From: Catenulispora sp. EB89
GTDB lineage: Bacteria > Actinomycetota > Actinomycetes > Streptomycetales > Catenulisporaceae
DNA length: 64,000 bases
NCBI RefSeq assembly: GCF_041261445.1
Contig: NZ_JBGCCU010000019.1
Location: 176,284 to 240,283, forward strand
Direction: 5' to 3'
The position numbers and the translations under genes are program-made. How positions within the stretch are numbered: the first letter of the stretch is position 1; each line of letters begins with the position of its first letter. Below, in pieces: positions 1-9,742 of this stretch. A model generated the notes under the pieces. It did no database searches and was not told the origin of the DNA. It saw only the letters and a list, made by a program, of their open reading frames with translations.

Positions 1-168
1 GTGGCGATGCTGCTGGCCTTCGGCGGCCTGTTCGCCTGCGGGGCGATAGTCTCGCGCGTGTCCTCCCGCACCTGGTGGTTCTCCGGGCTGCGGCAACTGC
101 TGTTCGGCGCTGTGGCCGCGGTGGTGACGTTCGGACTCGGGGCGCTGATCGGCGGACACCTAAGCTGA
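1..168 (+). CDS. C-terminal end of a VIT1/CCC1-like metal transporter (5' truncated by window edge)
   Basis: The frame is open from base 1 and ends at TGA 166-168, giving 55 residues. Two hydrophobic stretches (about residues 3-18 and 33-52) flank a short basic turn with the sequence SSRTWWFSGLRQLLFGAVAA. A Trp-Trp-Phe-Ser-Gly-Leu-Arg-Gln turn followed by a small-residue helix is typical of the last helices of VIT1/CCC1 family Fe/Mn transporters. The call rests on this short tail only; the gene begins outside the window. Confidence 0.55.
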   Translation: MAMLLAFGGLFACGAIVSRVSSRTWWFSGLRQLLFGAVAAVVTFGLGALIGGHLS

Positions 169-376
169 GTCCCAATGGTGTATAAATCGCATCATCTGGG
201 CTAAGGGGTGTTCGGCCGGCGTCGGCCGGTGGGAGATGACTCGCGAGATCAGGTATTGAGGTTCGAGGCAACCAGTCGTGCCCCGCTCGCGTCGAAGACG
301 TAGAGCATACGGGCAGACGCGGGGCCGCTGACGGGGATCGGGCGGCGCCGGATCAGGGCGAGGAGAGGTGCGGCTG

Positions 377-2224
377 GTGTCCGCGAAGAGCGAGGAGCTG
401 GAAGGCCTGCGGGACGGCGAGCCGACCGACGGCGACGTCGGGGCGGTTCACGGGGACCGGGTGGTCGATACCGATGCCGACACCGCGGATGCTGGTGCGG
501 GCGCGCGTGACGGTGCGGGCGCGGGCAGTGCCGAGCGCGCCGCGCTGGACGAGACGGTGTCGCTGCCGGCGATGACGCCGCAGCAGGGAGACGCGCTGGC
601 CGAGACGGTCGCGCTGACCTCGGCCGGCGACCACGACCACATGCGGGTACGCCCGCAGGCCGCGACCGCCCCGCTCGACGCGACGCACATCACCCAGGAG
701 CCCACCGGGCCGACGGTGACCGACGTCGTGCCGGTGCCGGTGCCGGTACCGCAGGACGTCGCGGACGAGACGGCGCGTGCCGTCGCCGAGGCTTCCGGCG
801 ACGGCGCCGGCGCCGGTTCTGCCGGTGGCGCGGGCGGTGGCGGCGGCGGTTTCCGGGGCGGCGACTCCGGCGGCGGTGATTCCGCCGACGGCCGCGACCA
901 CGGCCCGGACTCCGGTCCCGACCACGAGGCCGCCGCGCACGCCGAGGCGGCCGAGGCCCCGTTCCCGGCCCGCCGCAAGCGCCACACTCCTTTGTACGGA
1001 CGCGGTGTCCGGGTCCTGCCGTGGAAGCACAAGGCGCGCCTGAACCCGAAGCAGCGCCGCCGCCGCAAAATCGTGGTGCGTTCGCTGTGGGGCTGCGTGC
1101 TGGTCTTCTTCGGCACCGTCGCCTGGTCCATCACCGGCGCCCTGACGTCGCCGGGTACTGACACCGTGCAGGCGCGGCTGGCCGAGTGGGGCCACGACCA
1201 CGGCCTGGCCGGCGTGGTGACGACGCTGGAGCAGTGGCAGTACGACCTGAACCCGCCGTCCAAGGGCGGTTCGGTCGACGCCAAGCAGTTCACCGACCTC
1301 GGCCCGACGGCCGCGGCGCCGTCGACCAAGCCGTCGAAGGCCGGCGGCGTCCCGAGCAAGCCCGGCGGGCCGAGCAGCCAGGCCGACGTGATCGCCATGC
1401 AGCCGCGCATGCCGGCCCCGCCCGGACTGACGCTGGAGTCCGGCGAGGGCGAGTTCCAGGTGGCGGTGCAGACGCCCAACGGCCAGCCGGTGGTCCAGGT
1501 CGCCCGCATCCGCCCCGACGCGACGTACACCGGCGTCACCGCCGACGTCGCGGTGATCGACCAGAAGCACTCCAGCTACGTGCTGCACCCCGGGCACGAG
1601 GGCGGGCTGAACTCGATCATCACCAACGTCCCGAACCAGATCGACGCCAACGCCCGCCCCAACCTGATCGCGCTGTTCAACGGCGGCTTCAAGATCAGCG
1701 AATCCCACGGCGGCTACTACGACCACGGCGTCACCGCCGCCACCCTGGTCGACGGCGCGGCCAGCGAGGTCATCTTCAAGGACGGCCACATGGCGGTCGG
1801 CATGTGGGGCCGCGACTACAGCTTCCAGAAGAACCCCGACATCCTCAGCGTCCGCCAGAACCTGAAGCTGATGGTCGACGGCGGCCAGATCGTCCCCTAC
1901 ATCGACGACAGCTCCACCTGGGGCCGCGCCGACCACGGCTCGGCGGCGGTCTGGCGCTCCGGCGTCGGCGTGAAGGCGAACGGCGACATCGTCTGGGTCG
2001 GCGGCAACGAACTGACGGCGCCCTCCCTGGCCCGCCTGCTCAAGGACGCCGGCGCCGTCCGCGCGATGCAGCTGGACATCAACCTGCGCTGGGCGGACTT
2101 CCAGTACTTCCCGAACCACGACGGCAACCCGGACACCTCGAAGCTGTACGAGGACTTCCTCCAGGGCCCGAACAAGTTCTTCGTGAACTCCACGAAGGAC
2201 TTCATGGCCGTTTACCTGCGCTGA
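377..2224 (+). CDS. Membrane-anchored phosphodiester glycosidase-family protein (NAGPA-like domain)
   Basis: About 615 residues. Residues 1-200 are an acidic, Ala/Gly/Asp-rich cytoplasmic region, then a basic patch and one transmembrane segment near residues 235-257 (GCVLVFFGTVAWSITGAL), a Pro/Ser/Lys linker, and from about residue 385 an extracellular domain with NGGF, the GGYYDHG turn, LMVDGGQI and MQLDIN. These blocks match the phosphodiester glycosidase (NAGPA/DUF2233) fold, which in bacteria is linked to cell-wall or exopolysaccharide processing; the substrate is unknown. I prefer the GTG at 377 because AGGAGAGG at 361-368 is well spaced from it; the in-frame GTG at 368 would overlap that ribosome site. 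The 3' end overlaps the convergent MATE gene by 23 bp. Confidence 0.75.
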   Translation: MSAKSEELEGLRDGEPTDGDVGAVHGDRVVDTDADTADAGAGARDGAGAGSAERAALDETVSLPAMTPQQGDALAETVALTSAGDHDHMRVRPQAATAPLDATHITQEPTGPTVTDVVPVPVPVPQDVADETARAVAEASGDGAGAGSAGGAGGGGGGFRGGDSGGGDSADGRDHGPDSGPDHEAAAHAEAAEAPFPARRKRHTPLYGRGVRVLPWKHKARLNPKQRRRRKIVVRSLWGCVLVFFGTVAWSITGALTSPGTDTVQARLAEWGHDHGLAGVVTTLEQWQYDLNPPSKGGSVDAKQFTDLGPTAAAPSTKPSKAGGVPSKPGGPSSQADVIAMQPRMPAPPGLTLESGEGEFQVAVQTPNGQPVVQVARIRPDATYTGVTADVAVIDQKHSSYVLHPGHEGGLNSIITNVPNQIDANARPNLIALFNGGFKISESHGGYYDHGVTAATLVDGAASEVIFKDGHMAVGMWGRDYSFQKNPDILSVRQNLKLMVDGGQIVPYIDDSSTWGRADHGSAAVWRSGVGVKANGDIVWVGGNELTAPSLARLLKDAGAVRAMQLDINLRWADFQYFPNHDGNPDTSKLYEDFLQGPNKFFVNSTKDFMAVYLR

Positions 2225-4055
2225 CCGCGCCCCGGAGCAGGACCAGCAGCGCGGCACACTGAAGTGCCGCGCTGCTCGCCATCGCGGCCCAGACACCGGC
2301 CAGGCTGAACGGCCCGCTGAGCACGTGCGCCAGCACCACGGCCAGCACCGTCCCGAAGACGGTCACCGGCAGCAGCCGCCGCCCACCGCGCCCGGCCGCC
2401 AGCACCCCCGACAGCCCGATCACCACGGAAGTCGGCACCAGGTACAGCGCCAGCCACCGCAGGAACACGACGCCGACGGCGGCCACATCGGGGCGCGCGG
2501 TGAACGCGGCCATGATCCACGGAGCGGCGGCGGCGTACACCACGGCGGCACCCAGACCCAGCACCGCACCGACACCGAGCACCGCGGAGCCGATCCGCCG
2601 GTCGGGTGCGCTGCGCGCGGAGTGGATGGTCGCGGCCTGCCGGACGGCGTAGAACGCCATGGAGGCGAAGTACATGGCCTTGGTGCCGATGCCATAGGCG
2701 GCCACGGCGGCGACGCCGAAGGTGGCGACGACACCGGCCAAGGCGGTCGCGCCGGCCATGCGGACGATGAAGTCGGTACCGAGCGGGGCGCCGGCTCGGG
2801 CGACTTCGAGGGCTGAGTAGGCGAGGTCGCGGAGAGTGGCGGGGCGGGGGAGTGCGCTGGCAGAGAGCTGGCTCAGTGCGATGGCCGGGCTGCCGAGGGG
2901 CGATGCCGATTCGCGATCTACTGCTTCGAGCAGCACGACCGGCCGGAGCTTGCCTGCTGAGCCGGCGACGTCGGTGGCTAGGGGTGTCTTCGTTGAGGTG
3001 GGCGCGGCGGTTTCGAGAAGCGCGACTTGCGGGAGCTTGTCTGCTGAGCTGGCGACGTCGGTGGCTTGTGGTGCCTTCGCTGAGGTGGGCGCGGTGGTTT
3101 CGAGAAGCGCGACTTGCGGGAGCTCGGCTGCTGAGCTGGCGACGTCGGTGGCTTGTGGTGCCTTCGCTGAGGTGGCGGCGGCGACTTCGAGCAGCGCGAC
3201 TTGCGGGAGCTTGTCTGCTGAGCTGGCGAGGCCGCTGGCTAGCGGCGCCTTCGCTGAGGTGGCGAGTACCGGGTCGGCGGCTTCCCGGAGCGTGACCTGC
3301 GCGCGCTTGGTTACCGGGGCGGCGGTTGGCGCGGCCCCATTTGCTGAGCTGGCGATGTCGCTGTTGGGCAGTGTTCTGGCTGGCATGGTGGTCGGATTTT
3401 GCGCGGGCTGGCTCTCCACAACCCGCCGCCGAACCACCACCGCCGCGACCGCCAGCATCGCCGCGCGCCCCGTCACCGTCGCGATCGCGGCGCCGCGCAC
3501 GCCGAGTCCGAGCCCGTAGATCAGCGTCGGGTCGAGCACCAGGATCAGCGCGTTGGCGCCCATCGCCAGCCGCATCGGGGTGCGCGTGTCGCCGAGTCCC
3601 TTGAACACCGCGTCGACCATGATCTGGCCGAAGTACACCGCCAGCCCCGGGATCGAGATCGCCAGGTAGCCCAAGGCGGCCCGGCGCGCGTCGCCCTCCC
3701 CGGTGCCGAAGAACAGGCCCACCACCTGCCCTCGGAACGCCAGCCCGGCGCCGACCACCGCCGTCGTGATCACCGCTGACAGTGCCGCGCCGCCGCGGAT
3801 CGCCGCCCGGCGCCCCTCCGCCGTCGCACGTGCCGCCACCAGCATCGTCGTGCCCGCGCCGGCGATGTACACCAGGCCCAGGACCAGGTTCTCCAGGTTC
3901 GTGGCCAGTGCCACCGCCGCTGTGGGCGCCGGGCCCAGGTGCGCGACCCAGGCCACGTCGATGATGCCGGCGACCACTCCTGCCAGCAGTTCCACGTACA
4001 CCGGCCATGCCAGCGCCACGATCGCGCGCCGATGTCCCGCTGTGCCGATGCTCAT
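2202..4055 (-). CDS. MATE family efflux transporter with a very large repeat-bearing central loop
   Basis: About 617 residues beginning MSIGTAGHRRAIVALAWP, the usual N-terminus of bacterial MATE (MatE/DinF) exporters, which use Na+ or H+ gradients to expel drugs or metabolites. Two bundles of hydrophobic helices are present (about residues 12-205 and 405-610). Between them, where the family normally has a short cytoplasmic loop, sits about 190 residues of low-complexity sequence containing a 29-residue tandem repeat. The frame is open further upstream to 4154, but ATG 4055 starts at the conserved N-terminus; the upstream part would cover the operator. The gene is divergent from a PadR regulator, which is its likely repressor. 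Confidence 0.85.
   Translation of the reverse strand: MSIGTAGHRRAIVALAWPVYVELLAGVVAGIIDVAWVAHLGPAPTAAVALATNLENLVLGLVYIAGAGTTMLVAARATAEGRRAAIRGGAALSAVITTAVVGAGLAFRGQVVGLFFGTGEGDARRAALGYLAISIPGLAVYFGQIMVDAVFKGLGDTRTPMRLAMGANALILVLDPTLIYGLGLGVRGAAIATVTGRAAMLAVAAVVVRRRVVESQPAQNPTTMPARTLPNSDIASSANGAAPTAAPVTKRAQVTLREAADPVLATSAKAPLASGLASSADKLPQVALLEVAAATSAKAPQATDVASSAAELPQVALLETTAPTSAKAPQATDVASSADKLPQVALLETAAPTSTKTPLATDVAGSAGKLRPVVLLEAVDRESASPLGSPAIALSQLSASALPRPATLRDLAYSALEVARAGAPLGTDFIVRMAGATALAGVVATFGVAAVAAYGIGTKAMYFASMAFYAVRQAATIHSARSAPDRRIGSAVLGVGAVLGLGAAVVYAAAAPWIMAAFTARPDVAAVGVVFLRWLALYLVPTSVVIGLSGVLAAGRGGRRLLPVTVFGTVLAVVLAHVLSGPFSLAGVWAAMASSAALQCAALLVLLRGAVSAGKRP
2950..3297. repeat. 87-bp tandem repeat (4 units) inside the MATE gene
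   Basis: Units begin at about 2950, 3037, 3124 and 3211, exactly 87 bp apart, and each carries the core ctgctgagctggcgacgtcg with small changes. A degenerate relative lies near 3340. On the minus strand each unit encodes 29 residues with the pattern SAKAPQATDVASS...LPQVALLE, so copy-number change keeps the reading frame. The units fall wholly within the central cytoplasmic loop of the transporter. Confidence 0.9.
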
Positions 4056-4071
4056 GCGACCCACCCCCGTG

Positions 4072-4118
4072 TACCTCGTTTCGCTGTACCTCGAATCGAG
4101 GTAACACGAAAAGAGGTA
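4072..4118. promoter_or_regulatory. Nested palindromic operator between PadR-type regulator and MATE exporter
   Basis: A perfect 17-bp palindrome TACCTCGAATCGAGGTA (4087-4103) is flanked by a second, wider inverted pair, TACCTCGTTTCG (4072-4083) and CGAAAAGAGGTA (4107-4118), matching at 11 of 12 positions. The four TACCTCG/CGAGGTA-like arms lie between the divergent starts at 4055 and 4168, where a PadR autorepressor would bind to control both genes. Binding is inferred from position and symmetry. Confidence 0.75.
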
Positions 4119-4167
4119 GCATGAGCCGCGCCGCCCTGGCAACCGCCCGACCACGCAGGAGTCCCCG

Positions 4168-4710
4168 ATGCTCCCCCTGGCGATCCTCGGCTTCCTCGCC
4201 GAAGGCCCCCTCCACGGCTACCAGCTCAAGGAGCGCATCACCGCCCTCACCGGCCACGTCAAGCCGGTCAGCGACGGCGCCCTCTACCCGGCCATCACCC
4301 GTCTGGAGTCCCAGGGCCGCCTGGAGCGCTGGCCCGAGCCCGGCGCCGGCGCCGCCACCCGCCAGGTCCTCGGCCTCACCGACGCCGGCCGCGCGGAGCT
4401 GGCCCGGCGCCTGAGCGAGCCCACCGACGTGGAGATCACCGACCGGAACCGCTACTTCACGATCCTGGCGTTCCTGCACCGCCTCGAAGACCCCGCCGCG
4501 CAGGCCGCCGTCCTGCGCCGCCGCCTGGCCTTCCTCGACGCGCCCGGGGCCGGCTTCTTCTTCGGCGAGGACGGCAAGCCGGTCAGGGCCGAGGACGCCC
4601 CGACCCTCTTCCAGCGCGGCATGGGCCAGATCGCGCGCGCGACCGCGCGGGCCGAACGTGAGTGGTTGCACAAGGCCATCGCCGAGTTGGACGGCGCATC
4701 CGGGGAATAG
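4168..4710 (+). CDS. PadR family transcriptional regulator
   Basis: 180 residues. The N-terminal winged-helix region (MLPLAILGFLAEGPLHGYQLKERI...SDGALYPAITRLESQGRLE, residues 1-55) has the PadR signature G-P-x-H-G-Y-x-L and the L-Y-x-x-x-x-R-L-E-x-x-G recognition/wing stretch. It is followed by a C-terminal helical dimerisation domain (residues 75-180, Vtr/PadR C-terminal type). ATG 4168 follows AGGAG at about 4157. The gene is divergent from the MATE exporter, an arrangement typical of PadR-controlled drug exporters; the inducer cannot be read from sequence. Confidence 0.9.
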   Translation: MLPLAILGFLAEGPLHGYQLKERITALTGHVKPVSDGALYPAITRLESQGRLERWPEPGAGAATRQVLGLTDAGRAELARRLSEPTDVEITDRNRYFTILAFLHRLEDPAAQAAVLRRRLAFLDAPGAGFFFGEDGKPVRAEDAPTLFQRGMGQIARATARAEREWLHKAIAELDGASGE

Positions 4711-5035
4711 GGACAAGGACAAGCATCGCGCGCGTGCCGCCGAAGTCCCGCGCCGGAGTTCGTCACCGCTCGTCACCGCCCCTGTAGCGGCACCGCCCGC
4801 GATGGGAGGCATCCCGTCAGACCCCTGCGGCGCACTCCGCCCAGCTCAAGATCGACATCAAATTAGCCAGTCTCATCATCTGGAACACATCTCGGGATCG
4901 TGCGTCCCGCACTGTGAGATAGTCCACTCCCCACCCGCCCCACCATGTTGTAACCTCTGCTTACACCTGATCGGATTGCGCAAGGGCCAAAGACGTCCCG
5001 CCGTGCCAGACTGACACGACGGAAGGACAGCCCTC
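4711..5035. other. Intergenic region upstream of gltB; weak GlnR-like motif
   Basis: No plausible gene is seen in these 325 bp. GTAAC at 4950-4954, six bases, then TTACA at 4961-4965 resembles the GTnAC-n6-GaAAC half of an actinobacterial GlnR box, but the second half is poor and no second box pair follows clearly. GGAAGGACAG at about 5020-5029 is the gltB ribosome site. Confidence 0.3.
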
Positions 5036-8000
5036 ATGGCATTCCCAGCCATACCGACCGGTCGCCCCGGATCCTCCCGCCCCGAAAGCCACGCCGTGGC
5101 CGAGCCGAGCCTGCCCGCCATGCCCGCCACCTCGGCCGCGCCCGCCGCGTCCGTCGCGGCCACCACCAGCGCCGCCCCGCTGTTCTCGGCGCTGCCCTCG
5201 GCGCAGGGCCTTTACGACCCGCGCGCGGAGAAGGACTCCTGCGGCGTCGCCTTCGTCGCGACGCTGACCGGCCTGCCCAGCCACTCCATCGTCGAGCAGG
5301 CCCTGCAGGCGCTGGTCAACATGGAGCACCGCGGAGCCTCCGGCGCCGAGCCCTCGACCGGCGACGGCGCCGGCATCCTGGTGCAGGTTCCGGACGCGTT
5401 CCTGCGCGCCGCGCTGGCCGAGCACGCAAACCCGAACGCACGTTTCGACCTCCCGCCGTCCGGGCACTACGCCGTCGGAGTGGCCTTCCTCCCCACCGAC
5501 GACGACGCCGCGCGGGAGGCCGAGGCCCGCATCGAGGCCATCGCCGCCGAGGAGCACCTGGCCGTGCTCGGCTGGCGCGACCTGCCCACCAACCCCGAAG
5601 GGCTGGGCAACGGCGCGCTGTCCGTCATGCCCCGGTTCCGCCAGCTGTTCGTCACCGGCACCGCCGGGCAGTCCGGCATCGAGCTGGACCGCCTCGCCTT
5701 CGCCCTGCGCAAGCGCGCCGAGCGCGACGCCGAGGTGTACTTCCCCTCGCTCAGCTCGCGCACCCTGGTCTACAAGGGCATGCTCACCACCGCGCAGCTG
5801 GAGACCTTCTTCCCGGACCTGCTCGACGAGCGCTTCGCCAGCGCCATCGGCCTGGTGCACTCCCGCTTCAGCACCAACACCTTCCCGGCCTGGCCGCTGG
5901 CCCACCCCTACCGGTTCGTCGCGCACAACGGCGAGATCAACACGGTCATCGGCAACCGCAACTGGATGCGGGCCCGCGAGTCCGACCTGGCCACCGACCT
6001 GATCGGCGGCGACCTGAACCGGCTGTTCCCGATCTGCACGCCCGGCGCCTCCGACTCCGCCTCCTTCGACGAGGCCCTGGAGCTGCTGCACCTGTCCGGC
6101 CGCAGCCTGCCGCACGCCGTGCTGATGATGATCCCCGAGGCGTGGGAGAACCACGGCGAGATGGACGCCGCCCGGCGCGCCTTCTACCAGTTCCACTCCT
6201 CCTTCATGGAGCCCTGGGACGGCCCGGCCGACATGGTCTTCTCCGACGGCACCCTGATCGGCGCGGTCCTGGACCGCAACGGCCTGCGCCCCTCCCGCTA
6301 CTGGGTCACCGACGACGGCCTGGTGGTCCTGGCCAGCGAGTTCGGCGTCCTGGACATCGACCCGGCGACCGTGGTCCGCAAGGGCCGCCTGCAGCCCGGC
6401 AAGATGTTCCTGGTCGACACCGCGGCCGGCCGCATCGTCGAGGACGAGGAGATCAAGTCCGCGCTGGCCGCCGCCGAGCCGTACGCCGAGTGGCTGCACG
6501 CCGGCCGGATCAAGCTCGACAAGCTCCCCGAGCGCGAGCACATCGTGCACACCCGGGCCTCGGTCACCCGCCGCCAGCAGACCTTCGGCTACACCGAGGA
6601 GGAACTGCGGGTCCTGCTGGCCCCGATGGCCCGCACCGGCGGCGAGCCGCTGGGCTCCATGGGCTCGGACTCCCCGGTCGCGGTGCTCTCCGAGAAGCCG
6701 CGCCTGGTCTTCGACTACTTCTCCCAGCTGTTCGCGCAGGTCACCAACCCGCCGCTGGACGCCATCCGGGAGGAGCTGGTCACGAGCCTGGCCACCACCA
6801 TCGGCCCGGAGACCAACCTGCTGCAGCCCACCGCGGCGTCCTGCCGCCAGGTCGAGGTGGCCTTCCCGGTCATCGACAACGACGAGCTGGCCAAGCTCAT
6901 CCACATCAACGCCGACGGCGACCTGCCGGGCCTGCGCGCGGTCACCATCTCCGGGCTCTACCGGGTCGCCGGCGGCGGCCTGGCGCTGCGCGCCCGGCTG
7001 GAGGAGATCCGCGAGGAGGTCTCCAAGGCGATCGCCGGCGGCGCGCGCATCATCGTGCTCTCCGACCGCCACTCCGACGCCGAAAACGCCCCGATCCCCT
7101 CGCTGCTGCTCACCTCCGCGGTGCACCACCACCTGATCCGCGAGAAGACCCGCACCCACGTCGGCCTGGTCGTCGAGGCCGGCGACGTGCGCGAGGTGCA
7201 CCACGTCGCGCTGCTGATCGGCTACGGCGCCGCGGTGGTCAACCCCTACCTGGCGATGGAGTCGGTCGAGGAGATGGCGGGCTCGGGCCACCTCGGTCTG
7301 ATCGAGCCCGAACAGGCGATCAGGAACCTGATCAAGGCGCTCGGCAAGGGCGTGCTGAAGGTGATGTCCAAGATGGGCATCTCCACCGTCGCCTCCTACC
7401 GCGGCGCGCAGATCTTCGAGGCCGTCGGCCTGGCGCAGGACGTCGTCGACGAGTACTTCATCGGCACCACCAGCAAGCTCGGCGGCGTCGGCCTGGAGAC
7501 CCTGGCCGAGGAGACCGCGCGCCGGCACGCCCGCGCCTACCCCAAGCAGTCCGGCACCTCGCGCCTGGCGCACCGCCGGCTGGAGATCGGCGGGGAGTAC
7601 CAGTGGCGCCGCGAGGGCGAGCCGCACCTGTTCGACCCGGACACCGTCTTCCGGCTCCAGCACTCCACGCGCGAGAAGCGCTACGACATCTTCAAGCAGT
7701 ACACCTCGCGCGTCGACGAGCAGTCCGAGCGGCTGATGACGCTGCGCGGCCTGTTCAAGATCAAGGACGGGGAGCGCCCGCCGATCCCGATCGAAGAGGT
7801 CGAACCCGTCTCGGAGATCGTCAAGCGCTTCTCCACCGGCGCCATGTCCTACGGCTCCATCTCCTACGAGGCGCACCAGACGCTCGCGATCGCCATGAAC
7901 CAGCTGGGCGCCAAGTCCAACACCGGCGAGGGCGGCGAGGACGTCGAGCGGCTGCGCGACCCGGAGCGCCGCAGCAAGATCAAGCAGGTCGCCTCCGGCC

Positions 8001-9742
8001 GGTTCGGCGTCACCGCCGAGTACCTGGCCGAGGCCGAGGACATCCAGATCAAGATGGCCCAGGGCGCCAAGCCCGGCGAGGGCGGCCAGCTGCCCGGCCA
8101 CAAGGTCTACCCGTGGGTGGCCAAGACCCGGCACTCCACGCCGGGCGTCGGCCTGATCTCCCCGCCGCCGCACCACGACATCTACTCGATCGAGGACCTG
8201 GCGCAGCTGATCCACGACCTGAAGAACGCCAACCGCGACGCGCGCGTGCACGTCAAGCTGGTCGCCGAGGTCGGCGTCGGCACGGTGGCGGCCGGCGTGT
8301 CCAAGGCGCACGCCGACGTGGTGCTGATCTCCGGCCACGACGGCGGCACCGGCGCCTCGCCGCTGACCTCGCTCAAGCACGCCGGCGCGCCGTGGGAGCT
8401 GGGCCTGGCCGAGACTCAGCAGACGCTGCTGCTCAACGGCCTGCGCGACCGCATCGTGGTGCAGACCGACGGCCAGCTCAAGACCGGCCGGGACGTGGTG
8501 ATCGCGGCGCTGCTCGGCGCCGAGGAGTACGGCTTCGCCACCGCGCCGCTGGTCGTCTCCGGCTGCGTGATGATGCGCGTCTGCCACCTGGACACCTGTC
8601 CGGTGGGCGTCGCGACGCAGAACCCTGAGCTGCGCGCCCGGTTCAGCGGCCGGCCGGAGTTCGTCGTGACCTTCTTCGAGTACCTGGCCGAGGAGGTGCG
8701 CGAGCACCTGGCCGCGCTCGGCTTCCGCTCGCTGGAAGAAGCGGTCGGCCACGCCGAACTGCTCGACACCGCCGCGGCCGTGGCGCACTGGAAGGCCTCC
8801 GGCCTGGACCTGGCGCCGCTGTTCCACGTCCCCGAGCTGCCCGAGGGCGCCTCGCTGCACCAGAGCCGCCAGCAGGACCACGGCCTGGACAAGGCCCTGG
8901 ACCACCGGCTGATCGAGGTCGCGCAGCCGGCGATCCGGGACGGCGAGCCGGTGCGCGCGCAGTTCGAGATCCGCAACGTCAACCGCACCGTCGGCACGAT
9001 GCTCTCGCACGAGGTGGTGAAGGTGCACCGCGGCGAGGGCCTGGCCGAGGGCACCATCGACCTGACGTTCGTGGGCTCGGCGGGCAACTCCTTCGGCGCT
9101 TTCCTGGCCCCCGGCATCACCCTGCGGTTGGAGGGCGACGCCAACGACTACGTGGGCAAGGGCCTGTCCGGCGGGCGCATCGTGGTGCGTCCGCACCGCG
9201 ACGCCGCGACGATCAACGACGCCGCCGAGCGCAACGTGATCGCCGGCAACGTCATCGCCTACGGCGCCACCAGCGGCCGCATCCACCTGCGCGGCACCGT
9301 CGGCGAGCGCTTCTGCGTCCGCAACTCCGGCGCGACCGCGGTCGTGGAGGGCGTGGGCGACCACGCCTGCGAGTACATGACCGGCGGCACCGTGGTCATC
9401 CTCGGCGAGCACGGCCGCAACCTGGCCGCCGGCATGAGCGGCGGCACCGCCTACGTGCTGGACCTGAAGGTCTCCCGGGTGAACTCCGAGATGGTCAACG
9501 TCGAGGCCCTGGACGCCGAGGACCGCGCCCTGCTCCACTCCCTGGTCCAGGAGCACCAGGAGGAGACCGGCTCGGCCGTCGCGGCGGCGCTGCTCGCCGA
9601 CTGGGGCGGATGCGTCGGGCGCTTCGCCAAGATCATGCCGGTCGACTACAAGCGGGTGCTCACCGCCCGTGCCGCGGCCCAGGCCGCCGGGCTGAACGAA
9701 GAGCAGACCCTCGACAAGATCATGGAGGCCACCCGTGGCTGA
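5036..9742 (+). CDS. gltB: Glutamate synthase [NADPH] large subunit
   Basis: 1568 residues. It catalyses 2-oxoglutarate + glutamine + NADPH to two glutamate with GltD. Order of domains: class II glutaminase with nucleophile Cys69 ([16 protein letters not shown]; the Cys is exposed by removal of a propeptide), central domain, FMN-binding synthase domain with [11 protein letters not shown] and the 3Fe-4S cluster cysteines in [15 protein letters not shown] (about residues 1180-1195), then the C-terminal GXGXG beta-helix. The propeptide is unusually long and Ala/Pro/Ser-rich (68 residues), but ATG 5036 has a good ribosome site. The stop overlaps the gltD start by 8 bp, indicating translational coupling. 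Confidence 0.98.
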   Translation: MAFPAIPTGRPGSSRPESHAVAEPSLPAMPATSAAPAASVAATTSAAPLFSALPSAQGLYDPRAEKDSCGVAFVATLTGLPSHSIVEQALQALVNMEHRGASGAEPSTGDGAGILVQVPDAFLRAALAEHANPNARFDLPPSGHYAVGVAFLPTDDDAAREAEARIEAIAAEEHLAVLGWRDLPTNPEGLGNGALSVMPRFRQLFVTGTAGQSGIELDRLAFALRKRAERDAEVYFPSLSSRTLVYKGMLTTAQLETFFPDLLDERFASAIGLVHSRFSTNTFPAWPLAHPYRFVAHNGEINTVIGNRNWMRARESDLATDLIGGDLNRLFPICTPGASDSASFDEALELLHLSGRSLPHAVLMMIPEAWENHGEMDAARRAFYQFHSSFMEPWDGPADMVFSDGTLIGAVLDRNGLRPSRYWVTDDGLVVLASEFGVLDIDPATVVRKGRLQPGKMFLVDTAAGRIVEDEEIKSALAAAEPYAEWLHAGRIKLDKLPEREHIVHTRASVTRRQQTFGYTEEELRVLLAPMARTGGEPLGSMGSDSPVAVLSEKPRLVFDYFSQLFAQVTNPPLDAIREELVTSLATTIGPETNLLQPTAASCRQVEVAFPVIDNDELAKLIHINADGDLPGLRAVTISGLYRVAGGGLALRARLEEIREEVSKAIAGGARIIVLSDRHSDAENAPIPSLLLTSAVHHHLIREKTRTHVGLVVEAGDVREVHHVALLIGYGAAVVNPYLAMESVEEMAGSGHLGLIEPEQAIRNLIKALGKGVLKVMSKMGISTVASYRGAQIFEAVGLAQDVVDEYFIGTTSKLGGVGLETLAEETARRHARAYPKQSGTSRLAHRRLEIGGEYQWRREGEPHLFDPDTVFRLQHSTREKRYDIFKQYTSRVDEQSERLMTLRGLFKIKDGERPPIPIEEVEPVSEIVKRFSTGAMSYGSISYEAHQTLAIAMNQLGAKSNTGEGGEDVERLRDPERRSKIKQVASGRFGVTAEYLAEAEDIQIKMAQGAKPGEGGQLPGHKVYPWVAKTRHSTPGVGLISPPPHHDIYSIEDLAQLIHDLKNANRDARVHVKLVAEVGVGTVAAGVSKAHADVVLISGHDGGTGASPLTSLKHAGAPWELGLAETQQTLLLNGLRDRIVVQTDGQLKTGRDVVIAALLGAEEYGFATAPLVVSGCVMMRVCHLDTCPVGVATQNPELRARFSGRPEFVVTFFEYLAEEVREHLAALGFRSLEEAVGHAELLDTAAAVAHWKASGLDLAPLFHVPELPEGASLHQSRQQDHGLDKALDHRLIEVAQPAIRDGEPVRAQFEIRNVNRTVGTMLSHEVVKVHRGEGLAEGTIDLTFVGSAGNSFGAFLAPGITLRLEGDANDYVGKGLSGGRIVVRPHRDAATINDAAERNVIAGNVIAYGATSGRIHLRGTVGERFCVRNSGATAVVEGVGDHACEYMTGGTVVILGEHGRNLAAGMSGGTAYVLDLKVSRVNSEMVNVEALDAEDRALLHSLVQEHQEETGSAVAAALLADWGGCVGRFAKIMPVDYKRVLTARAAAQAAGLNEEQTLDKIMEATRG

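Noticed and set aside
2212..4812. Long minus-strand frame covering the MATE and PadR genes
   Set aside because: Alternate-frame shadow of the MATE gene running antisense through PadR; lacks hydrophobic helices.
4950..4965. GlnR box upstream of gltB
   Set aside because: Only one reasonable half (GTAAC-n6-TTACA); kept as a low-confidence note in the intergenic entry, not as a finding.
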